A stretch of 64,000 nucleotides of DNA from Dendrophyllia cribrosa (lineage: Eukaryota > Cnidaria > Anthozoa > Scleractinia > Dendrophylliidae): contig JAJLRJ010000010.1 in NCBI GenBank assembly GCA_024195265.1, positions 32,565,445 to 32,629,444 on the forward strand, given 5' to 3'. Positions 23,581-35,000 of this stretch are shown in pieces. A program made the translations under genes and the position numbers. Numbering within the stretch: the first letter of the stretch is position 1; every line of letters begins with the position of its first letter. The notes under the pieces were generated by a model, which ran no database searches, had not been told where the DNA came from, and worked only from the letters and a program-made list of their open reading frames with translations.

Positions 23581-24360
23581 GTAAGTAATGCTACATGTTT
23601 TGGTTTTAATAAGACTGATAAGCCACGAGTTCTGATAACGAATTCTCAAATTTGCCCCAGCAGTTTTAATTCTCCCATAGTCGGCTAGCATTCGCCACAA
23701 CAAAGAATTTCAAAATTTTATTTCTGTTTTGGTCTGTTTTGTGTTTTCATTTAATGGATTCAATCTCGCCTACTTTTCGCCTAGTCCAGTTTGTATTCGA
23801 TCAATTTCGTTTCTATGCATTAATATTGGCTATAAAGAAAACATTTGAAAAATTCCGGTCGACACCTCATTGTCATATATCAGAAGAGGAAATATCTAGA
23901 CACGTTTTTCTATACATTATCAAATGCTGTTAAATTTTTAAGCTAGATAAACGTTGCAAGATGGATTTCATCCCAAAGAAGTACTAACCAAAGGCTCCTG
24001 TGAGCTAACTCGTGAATTCGAAGCGCTAGTGAAATAAAAGATTATTCACCAAAAAAATCATAGCGGTAAGACGTTTTCACATACAGGAAACCCCGCGTAA
24101 AAGAATCCAGTGGGTTAAAGGCTGAAATTTGGAAATTAGACCACCGTTATATAAGAACACATTCAGCCTGACATCAGTTAAATTGGTTGTTATTTAAGTT
24201 AATTCAAATACACTTTGTTCCTATTTTAGACCTCTTGAGATAGGTAATTTCCCTTAGAAAATAATTGTGTCTGGATTGAAAGGCAGAATTGAACTTTCCT
24301 TCTCCCGGCCGTCTCAAAACTAAGTATCTGAGCAAACAGTCTGATTTCCCACTAAACACC

Positions 24361-24589
24361 CGGGCCCGGTTGTTCGAAAGCCGGTTAAAGCTAACCCAGG
24401 ATTTAACTTAACCGACGATTAATTTCTCTTGATAGAAGTTATAATTACATGCGAAGACAAATCAGAAACGAAACTAAAGGCCGGGCAAAAATACCCAGTG
24501 GAAAAATCTCCATTGATTTATTATTTAACTGGAATCAAAATTGATGCTAACCTTGGGTTAGTTTAACCGCGGTTTGAAAAACCCGGCCC
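24361..24589. mobile_element. TIR element, family D, copy 1
   Basis: The ends CGGGCCCGGTTGTTCGAAAG and TTTGAAAAACCCGGCCC are inverted, with inner TTAAAGCTAACCC against GGGTTAGTTTAA. It lies next to a second copy. Confidence 0.75.
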
Positions 24590-24590
24590 A

Positions 24591-24830
24591 GGGCCGGGTT
24601 GTTCAAAGCACGATTAAGTTAACCCAGGATAAGCGTCAATTTTGAATCCAGTTAAATAACTCAACAATTGAAAATTTTCCAGAGTTTTCTGAACTTCAGT
24701 TTCGACTTAAACTTGTCTTCACTACTAACTACAAACGACCTTTTGCAAACATTTTTAAACGGAGAAATGAAATCCTCGGTTAACTTTTAATCCGGGATTA
24801 GCGTTAATCGGCTTTCGAACAACCGGGTCC
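24591..24830. mobile_element. TIR element, family D, copy 2
   Basis: It runs from GGGCCGGGTTGTTCAAAGC to GCTTTCGAACAACCGGGTCC and abuts copy 1. A third, decayed copy is at 56478-56688. Confidence 0.75.
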
Positions 24831-24831
24831 A

Positions 24832-24902
24832 GATGTATAAGAACCTATTCAGGCTGACTTGTTAAAATGTAGGTTCTTATACGTGGGTGTTTACTGTATC
24901 AT
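24832..24902. mobile_element. TIR element, family C, fragment
   Basis: GTTCTTATACGTGGGTGTTTA then CTGTA is the family C end. Only about 70 bp remains, truncated by the family D pair. Confidence 0.65.
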
Positions 24903-25587
24903 AAGCCTATGTTATTTAATTAAAATTTGTGGCCGGGAGGACTGTGTTGAGAAAACTGTCCTAGGGGTTTTGAATCATTCAATCAATCATTCAAAATAAT
25001 ACCTATGTAATGCCCGAGGGCATTACAGGTATTATTTTGTGTTTTGGAAAAAAGTTCTATAAAGGGATATTAAAGGTTTTCCTCCACCCGACGAGAAAAG
25101 AATCTTTGAAAACTCACTTTTCCGGAGCCATAATTGTGGTAAAAACTAAGACTAATCTTAAATATTAAAGATTGTGGCGAACATTAAAGACTAAAGGCAA
25201 ACTTGTAAATAAAGTAAATACGTGCGCGTTGCCTTGTTTTCAACCGTTGTATAACGCATGACGCAACGTTACGGTAATGTTTTTTATAAACACGGCTTGA
25301 TATTTTTTATAGAGTAGTTCACGATATGATATGTGTGATGATATCTAAGGTCTACATACAAAGTTCAGTAGAAAATCTCAAGGATATATTATATTTTCAT
25401 TTGAGGAACAGATCCATTGGCGACACAAGTTAGCTTATGGCGGGATCACCGCGGTAAATAACTTTCGTCGCGTAAAAATTCATGACAAAAAAGATTGCCA
25501 CTGGTTTTCTTTCTGAGACGAATGTTTTGACGCGAAAGATTAGTACATCGCTTTCACAATGTCCTCTTTTTCGGAATTATAAAACGT

Positions 25588-25812
25588 TAAAAAATGGCCA
25601 ATCACAGCAGACCGGCAGGTAATCCAATGAATCAATCAGAATTCGTAGCAAAATCACGTAGCTGCCGCCAAGCGCGGGAAAACGCGTGCGAGCTAGTCAC
25701 GATTGGTTTTAGTTTTACTTCTGATTGGTTAAGAAAGTGGCACGAGAATTTTTAGCCAATCATAAAGCGTAGCAATGCTAAATTACTTTCGACGCTCAAT
25801 TGAAAAACACTG
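25588..25812 (+). repeat. Dispersed repeat F, copy 1 (CCAAT-rich)
   Basis: It matches 43682-43918 along its length (CCAATCACAGCAGAC, GCCAAGCGCGGGAAAACGCG, GATTGGTTTTAGTTTTACTT, TAGCCAATCATAAAGCGTAG). It contains several CCAAT/ATTGG motifs. The class is unknown. Confidence 0.8.
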
Positions 25813-25825
25813 TATGGAGAAGCAA

Positions 25826-25917
25826 GGGATCTAACAACAAACTTAACTCGCATATGGTGTCGACTCCAAGATTCGATTCCGGGTCACGGTGAGAGTTGAG
25901 AGCTCTCACCACTGCAC
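25826..25917 (-). mobile_element. tRNA-derived SINE, fragment
   Basis: The minus strand reads GTGGTGAGAGCTCTCAACTC ... a GGAATCGAATC B-box-like motif ... GAGTTAAGTTTGTTGTTAGA. It is collinear with the fuller copy at 36634-36810. Confidence 0.7.
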
Positions 25918-25998
25918 AATTCTTGTTTTCTCTTTGTCCTTGAAATGAAAAGACTTGTTGTATCAGACAATTCTTGACATATTTCTCCTGTTATTTAG

Positions 25999-26072
25999 GT
26001 AGAAGCTAAGCAGGGCGAAGTTAGATTAAATGACGCTCAGCCTCAAAACACTGTGGTGGATCTGCAATTTCT
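25999..26072 (+). CDS. BAMBI-like gene, start-codon and signal-peptide exon
   Basis: Acceptor TGTTATTTAG|GTAG, donor TTTCT|GTAAGT. ATG at 26030 opens MTLSLKTLWWICNF and the last base T joins CT of the next exon (Ser15). The exon was found by matching phase and a hydrophobic reading. The chosen ATG is the only one in frame here. Confidence 0.72.
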
Positions 26073-29000
26073 GTAAGTAACTTTGCAACTGATACAGTTA
26101 TCACGTGTGATAACCAGTATTTCCCCAAGTTAGCCTAAAAAGGTTCTTAAATAATTGGTGTCTACTGAGAAATTAGGCTATTTAGGTTTTTAAATAGGTT
26201 ATTATTTCAAAAGCGTGTACAAATACATGCCTGTTGTGACAAACCACAGAACCTGCTTTTTCAAGTTAGCGGCCTAAAACGGTTCTTATATAATTGGTGT
26301 CTAATAAGAAATGAGGCTATTTAGGTTCTTAATAAGCAGGGGCCGTATTCACGAAATCCTACCTAAGATATATCTTAAGATACATCTTAAGAGAAAATTT
26401 AGGAGCTTCCTAAGATATGTCCTAAGTGCTATTCACGAACGATATCTTATGACCATCCTAAGGTAAGCGTAACTTAGCAGTCTCCTAAGTTTAATGGTCG
26501 TGGGTAGTTATCGATTAGTAAAAGTAAACCAATCAGAGACAGTTTATATGGCGCGATCTTATGAATAATAAGTTATGAAAATTACATGAATGAATATTTC
26601 GTATTGTGTAAATTGTTGTTGTAATCACAATGACGATACAATAATCTTTATTTCATCTCGAATTTAAGATAGCAAAACCGTGTGATATCTTCGTTCATGG
26701 TCAGTAGCGAAAGCAACAAACAAATCCATCATCATTTTAATAAGGTCTTCGATATTTCTTGTACAAGGGCTTATTTTCACGCAAAACGGAAATATAACTC
26801 TGCAAAGAGAAAGAAATGTGGAACCCGTTAACACAAAGGCTTATATAAAACTAACCGTGTTGTTTGACATCACTAGAAATAGTTAATTTTTCCTAGCAAT
26901 ATAATGCTTTAAAATGTTTATCTAATCGGGAACTATTGTGATACACAATAATCACGCTGAAAATCGGCGTAAAACTCGTTAACAATCGAATTTAGCCTCC
27001 GTCAAGACATGTTTTAATAAGTTAGGAGGTCAATTTTGACCTCCTAAGTTTAGGAGAAAAATTAAGACATATCTTAAGTTGGGAGGTCTTCGTGAATACC
27101 AGTTAAGACATGTCTTAAAAATTTAGGAGGTCCTAAGTTTAGAAGAAAAAATAAGACATGTCTTAAAATAGGAGGTCTTCGTGAATACCAGTTATCTCCT
27201 AAGTTATATCTTAGGAGGCTCTTTGGACTTAGGATGCTTTCGTGAATACGGCCCCAGGTTCTTATTATAAAGGAAAAAGTACTTATTGCTGGTCCTAAAT
27301 TTGATTCAAGACATACAGTAAAAACCCACGTATAAGAACCTAGATTTTTCCAACTTAGCCTAAATAGGTTCTTATAGAAATGGTATTCAGTAGGATTTTA
27401 GGCTACTTAGGTTCTTAAATAGGTTCTTAATTTGATAGGGGCACTAGCGATCAGCACAGATAACTACTACAGGGCATATGTGATATAGAAAGCCATTGAT
27501 GCATGAATGAAATTTCAAAGTGCTTCCAAAACTGACTTCGAAAATGAGAGAGACACATGCATGGAACTGTATTCTTAATACAATTGCATTGTGTAATCCA
27601 ATATTGGCGCAGACATGATATGGTTTTCATTTTAGTTCATCCTTTGAATATTACTGACTTAAACCTAGACTAAATTTTTTTTCTGTGTTTTCATATGTGC
27701 CTTCATTTTTGTGAAATAAGAACCTATTAAAAATTTTAGGCTTATTAGCTTATTTGGTTCTTATGAAAAGGAGTTTGAAATGAAAATTTTAGCCTAACAG
27801 ATTCTTAAATTTTAGGTTCTTATACGTGGGTTTTACTGCATTAGAATCAGCTTAGTTGTACAGCAAGAAAAATAGCCGGTTTTACAGGAATGAACTACTT
27901 ATAGAATCTCTACACTTTAAAGTAACTTCTACAGACTTCAAATGTACAACAACCTTGTACAAATTAAACAATCAATATTACACAATTGAATTATTGCTCG
28001 TGATCAATTTGTAGACCTTCAGACACAGAATGATTTGATATGTATTTTGCGGGTTGTAGAATTTATTTTCCCTGATAGTTTCGCTTTATGAAACACTGTC
28101 GCTTTATTATAATAAAAATAAAAATAATAATCTTTAATTTAAACAGGGTGCGTTCGTCGCCAGAGTGGTTTTCAGAACGGTCCTGACACTGCGTCTTATA
28201 AATTTGATTTAATGCCGGATAGGGGATAGGGCACTCGTCTTTTCTTGTCCTTTTCTTCAAGTGAATAATAAATTAACCTATTCAGTTTGTGACCGATACT
28301 TATTTTTTTTTGTAGTCACGTTTTGAAATCATGTGATGCTGTTTATGTATATTGCTTCGAGCAAAATACAGAATTAATGAAATGGAAGTAGTTTTCCGTG
28401 TTTGAAGTTATGGTTACAAGAGGTAGTCGAGGAGAACGACAAATAGCCAGACAAACACGAGCCGAAGGCTATTTTGAAATCTTTTAGCATTATTACAATA
28501 TTTTTATTCCAAAATATCATGTTATGAGCGTGGAATAAAAGATAGTTTTAGGGCCGGGAGGTAACGTATTTGGACAGATATACGATTTCAGGGTAAAGAC
28601 CGTAGGGGCTAAGGTAAAAATTCTTGGTTTGGTACTTTAAGGATCTTTATCTTTGAATTCATGAAGAGTTATTGCTTTAGAGTGGAGTTTGCTGGTGTAA
28701 ATATAGAAACGCATAAAGAAACCGTTTTTTAAGATCATACGAAAATCACTCTAACAACGGATCGTTTTTAAAGAAGCGTTTGCATATTAGCGCGTTTAAT
28801 ATTTATTGACAGAAGTTCGAATGTGACACATCATTCCTTAATGTCCTCGGATACTTAAAACAGCAAACAACAACAGCACATTGCGGTGGTTGGGTTCTGG
28901 CCCCAAAATCGTCCATTTATTAACAAACATAACAAACCCTAGTATAATACAGGACGGCTGTACACATGTAAATATCTGCTTCATGAATGTCAATGCACTC

Positions 29001-32000
29001 CAAGGATAAAGTATGGCAGCGACTACCTGCGAAATGTGACTGGCACATATACAAAAAATTTCAAGCTCGATTACGTTGAAGGTATCGACACAAAGGTGCC
29101 AGAACCACAATGACTAAATATCCGTTACACATTACTTTTAAACAACCTAATTATCATATATTTGCATACCAAAACCCAGGACCTCCCTCGTCCATAAGGA
29201 AATCATTTCTCTTTCCGCTCCTTATTCATTGCATTCATAATACGCTACAAGAGAAATGCGATTATTCAAAGAGTGTAATGAATTTGGTCCAGGACCCGCA
29301 TCAAATCACATGCAAAACACTATGAATAGGCTAATTTCGACATATTAAAATTTTAACTTGACTCCTAGACTTAGGGGATCCGCGATAAAACAAAATAAAT
29401 CAGTTATTCATCCCTAAACTTCAATGCGATTTCTTTTGTTGCATTCCCCTAAATCTCCAACCAAGAAAAAATTTTAGTCATGAAATCGAAATAGGCCTAT
29501 TACCCATTAAAATTGATCATACGCTAAGGCAATTAATATCTTTTATTTAATTTTTTTATATAAGACGCAGTGTTAAAAAACGACACTATGAGAAAAAATA
29601 AAATAAATGATAATTCAATTTCAATTTGTAATTTGTATTTGTAATAAATAATTAAATTTTAAGGAAAAATAAAAGTCAATGGTTGTCATGAATACACGCT
29701 GTTGAGAAGTAACACTCCACAACAAAGTAAACACATTGCTTCCATCAGACAGTTAGCTTAATTTTTTCTTGGAAAAGCTAGCTTTTGCGGTGCCGTTTCT
29801 TCGTACCTCACTTTAATAGTAAGGTCTTTGCTTTCCAAGAACTTTTTATTTGAGTTCACTGAAAGGTGAATCGCGCTACCAAGCCGGTCCAATTTGGTAC
29901 TGCGCGGCCTTATAAGCGTGTCCATTTAAGACAGCCTTTGGCATACCTCGAAGATTCGTGGCACAGAGGGCTTTTAAACGGAAAGTTAACAGTTGCCTCC
30001 TTTAAAGACTTTAAACATTTATGTGCAGTATAATTCCAAGTGACGTAATTATTTGACCACAAACTTTCTGTTTCGAAATTTCAATTCAAACTTAAAATTC
30101 TAACTCGAACTCAAAATCCTACACTCGAACTCATGAAAATAACGAAATCGAACTAGACACTTGGAGCATCTCAGTCGCTTTGAAATGCGTTCTCTACGTC
30201 CGGCGTTTATTACACGGACAGCCAGCTCTGCATATTAAACACAGAAGTTTGATAGCGAGAGACTGTGTATCGATTTTAAACTAACTGAAACGGTAGCTTA
30301 ACAATCGGCCAAATTCAGCCTCCCTTCTCGTCAATGCGCCATTTGAATTCTCTTTCAAATGTGTGCCAAGATCATCAGATTAGAACTTCAGATAATGAAA
30401 TTCTGTAAAAGAACAGTCCAGCTAACTCCGAATATGTGCGATGTAAACTATATCGAGGTATATGCAGAAAACGAGATCAGTTACACCACGTGGCACAGAG
30501 TGCGGAAATTTAATACAGTAAAGCCACGGCTACACGTGCGATTTTTTGCTTGCACAGGTGATGCGATTTTTTACAAAATTGTCGCGTCGCCAGCGCACTG
30601 TGGTGGCTACACGCGTGACAAATTAAATTTTGGTGACAAAATGTTGCAACAAAGACCGCGCGAGGCTGGGTTCATAATTAAGCCTGAGCCTCGCTTTAGT
30701 TCTTAAATCTTATTGGCTAGATACCCCTTTGTCGCGTCGCAAGTGCAAGGAAAAAGTTGCAGGGCGGCTACACGAGCGACATTGTCCGCGATTTTATCAC
30801 GAAACATTCAACTCTTGCGACTTTTTTCTGCGATTTTTTTAGCTCTCGCGTCGCATGTTCATGGGTGGCTACACGTGCGATTTTTACCGTGCGCTGGCGA
30901 CGCGACAATTTTGTAAAACATCGCATCACCTGCGCAAGCAAAAAATCGCACGTGTAGCCGCGGCTTAAAACTGTAGCTATAACATGATTACTGGATGACG
31001 ATAACACTTTAATTCCTGATTACATATGGTGATTTAATCTCATTTAAATGAGATGAAATCACCACAAAGAGTAAACGGTACTTATTAAAAGTGTAAGTTT
31101 TGCGTTTTCTCAAGCTGTAAGTTATTTCAATCCGGAAAAGTTTCACACAAAGTTCGGCTATACCTAAATTCGCTAAAATCACCTGTCGCAAAAAATGTGA
31201 TTTACTGTGTAGGGCGCTTATTTTTTCATGTTCCTTTTTTTTTTCAAGAAAATATTAAATGAACCTATTTCGTAACCAATACTGACGTTATTTTAGTCAT
31301 GATTTGAAATTAAGTCATGCTGCATGTATATGGCTCTGAGCAAAATATACAGGATATATGAAATGGAAACAGTTTTCCGTGTTTCTATAACTGAAGTTAT
31401 GGTAACAAGAGGATATTTGAGAGAAAGACAAATAGCTATAGAAACACGAGCCGAAGGCCATTTGGAAATTATTTAGCCACCTTAAAGAGAATCAAAAGCT
31501 GATATTTCGAGCGATTTCGCGGCCTTTCGTCTGAACGAATCGAGCCTTACGGTGACCAATTTACCTTATAAACTCAGTTAATAATACGAAACTTTCCTGT
31601 TTTATTCCTCGATCGACGCAGCACCACAGCTTCTTTAGAAACTATGTCTTGATAATTTCGAGTTCTTCCGAACTTTCACGGGTGTTACCATAATTCTGTG
31701 GAAATGCTTTCTATTGCGTTCAGAAAATGAACCGAAAGAAAAGAGGGAAAGAAAAATAAATCATTTGTTTTTTGTCCACGCGCGACTAGTAAATAAGAGT
31801 ACCTCAAGTTCCGAGGGGGGGGTACTCAACAAATTTTTGTACAGGGATGCTCCGCCCCGAGGTCGAAACCCTTATCCTTTCATATACCGTTTTTGACAGA
31901 AAAGGCACCCCTTTCATATACCTTTCATTGAAAATGGTACCCCTTTCATATATCTTTCACTAAAAATGGTACCCCTTTCATATAGCCTTTATGTGCGTCT

Positions 32001-35000
32001 GTTTGTTATATTTTGAAAAGCGCTTTTTCTAATACTTAAATGGCAGTTTTCCCTACCTTCGTGAAATCCCTACCCTTTCATATACTTCAACTCGTGAAAC
32101 CCCTACCCTTTCAAATACCTCCAGCCTCAAAAAGGTACCCCTTTCGGGCGGAGCATCCCCGTATAGCCCATTATAGGGAGTACCCCCCCCCCCCCCCCCC
32201 ACCGGGCCTTAAGTTCCCACCGATTGATGAGTTTGTTAATAAATCGACAAATTTCGTGTGAATTAAATTCATCTGAAGTAAATGCGACGTATAAATTACG
32301 CCTAACAAACCGTCCAGCTCTTTGTACGCCATTTATTCATTTGACGCTGTTTTTCTAAGAATGTTATATAGAGAAAGTCATTTTGTCACTTTTTATAAGA
32401 GAAAGCCGGAGAGAAAAGAGTATGGAGCCATTTCTGTTATAGTTCATGTCAGTCTACTGCCTCAAATGGCCACGATCTTTCCACACCTAATTTGTGAAAA
32501 TATTCCTAGTCTATAAACTAAGTTACAATTATTGTAAGCCTAGTGCCACGAAAGGATTTCATCCCCTGATCACCAAAGAATCTCGGGCACGCCGATTGAA
32601 AGCTAAATGTCCTATATCGGTCCATACATGTAGACCGACAGTCACAGAGTTAAACTTGATAAACATCGATAAATCCATTGCTGAACAATGAGAACGATAC
32701 GCAGCAAAATCATTCTTTCCCGTAGTTTCCAAATTTATGTCTAGTCTCCCGCTAAGTGTGAAAACTAACTCAAACGCGTGAATATCCAAGGCGACCGATG
32801 GACCCCTCATGCGTGCAATAAATCGATTTTCTGACTTGTGATGTCTTTCTTTCGAATCCAGCTCCACATTCAAACGTAAAACTGCTTAGTTGACTATGAG
32901 AATGATAAAGCACATAAAAGAATAACTTTATGATCTCATTGCAGCTCTTGCTACAACAACCTTGGCACTAGAATGTGAGTCATACGACCTCAAATGCCAA
33001 ACGTCTGACTCTAACGCGCCTGCAAACTCCTCATGCTACTCGCTTCAGCGGTGTGATCACATCTCTGGACTGACACCAGCATGCTATGCGCGGTTGGTTC
33101 AAAACAAGGAGGGACTGGGAGCGAGTGTTATAATGAAGGGATGCATGCAAAAGAGAAGCCATGACTGCAGGGCCTCGCCAGTATGTAGTGGGCATGCACA
33201 GGAAAGAAACTCTCGTAAACAGCCCTATCAGTACGACTGTTGCTGTACTGAGGACAGATGCAACCGCCACGTGGTGTTGTTTGTTAGTGAGGAGAAGGAG
33301 GAAAACGGTATTGAAACTAAAATCCCTTTTTTAAGTTGTTAACCCTTTCACTCCTGAGAGTGCCAAACATCAAAATTCAAGATAAATCCAGTTTTATTTT
33401 TTAAAATATTGAAAAACAAATGGTACCATACAAATGTACTGCCAAAGAGGTTTCATTTGAATGGTCACACCATAGGATTTCATCCACAGACTCAAAAGTT
33501 AAAACTATACGACATGTCTCCATTTCTGACTCTAGGAGTGAAGGGGTTAAAGGACAATTAAGCCAATCTAGTATTAGCTGAGCTTCGGTTTTAAATTCAC
33601 TATCAAAAGTTACCAACTGTGAAACGTTTCATTTCTTTTGATCGTTCCTTTTTATACTGACTAATATCAAACTGTACCTCTAAGGTCGCAATGAACTCTG
33701 GTTTTAGCAAAGGCTAGCACAGTGAAACCATATTCTATAACTCATAAATAGATAGAATCAAAGGGCTCTGAGAGCCATCTCGTGAATACGGAACAACGTA
33801 AGGTTAAGTCCACCGATCGGTTTTAATTTTCCATACTGAGTTTGAAGCTGACTTCACTACAAAAGTGTATTTTATTCATTCACTTTTCAATAAAATAATA
33901 CAGTCAAGTCAGGAGCCCTGGTCAAGTCTAACCTAGATTTTTCTTAACGCAAGTAAGAAAACACGCAAACTGTTGAAACGATAAAAATAAAGCAGTTTTT
34001 TACAAACATTACTTATATTTTAGCAAATAACCATTACTATCAGTCTGCAGTTTCTTGGCAGCTGACCTCGACAGTATATTTTTAAGTCGAGAAAGGAAAG
34101 AAGATGCATATCAAGTTATTGAAACAACGCAAAACATTCTTACTTCCCGGACACAGATTTCCGAAACAAAAGGGTTGCGGACACAAATCTTGCTTTCAGA
34201 TGCACGGAAATGTTATTGAATTAAGCCGTCAAAAACATTCTTGCTTCCCAGACGCACATTTTGCTTCCAAAACAAATGTTTCCCAGTTTAGCCACATTAG
34301 AAGAAACGATGTTTCCGTCAGAACGTTTCCTAGGTTTTGCCCTAAGAATACAAATCCGTACGCGTAAGACTATATGTCCGAAACGTTTGAAATGGATTGG
34401 TCATTGAGCTATAGCTCCTGAGAGATCCCGGCGTACGAGACTACCGGCTGACTACCGGCCCACATTGCTGCTGATGAATACATCCATGTGAGGCTTGCGT
34501 CGTAACTCGCATTTTGTGAGTGACTTTTTACACCAAAACAGTATTGAACATATTGGTAGATACCGTTGCTCGCACACAAAGTTCTCTTTGGACTTGATAC
34601 GGAAGAAATAACTCTCTCTCTAAGCCGGGAACCCTCGGGACCAAATCTAGCTGTCCGCCTAAGAGAGATATCTGCCTTAGAGGGGTGTCCGTCTTATAGA
34701 GTATTTCGATACACACAAACAAGTGAAATTTATCCGGGACCAGGACACCAAGACAGAGTTCCGACTAAAAGAACAACTAATTTCACTGATTTTACAAGAA
34801 TTTGGCATTTTTTGGTCAAAACAGTGTTGAAAGTAGTGGTAAATACCGTTGCTTGCACACAAAGTTATCTTTGAACATCATGCAGTAAACTCTTTCTAAG
34901 CTGGGGCCACCCTCGCGACCAAATCTAGCTGTCTGCCTTAGAGTCATGTCTGCCTCAGAGGGGTGTCCGCCTTATACAGAGAGTTAAGTTATAGACAAAC

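Noticed and set aside
28838..29110. Hydrophobic 90-residue minus ORF, possible membrane protein
   Set aside because: Isolated inside an intron, with no domain, no partner exon and AT-rich composition that favours hydrophobic codons.
30359..31007. ORFs on both strands
   Set aside because: They lie largely in the inverted arms of element G.
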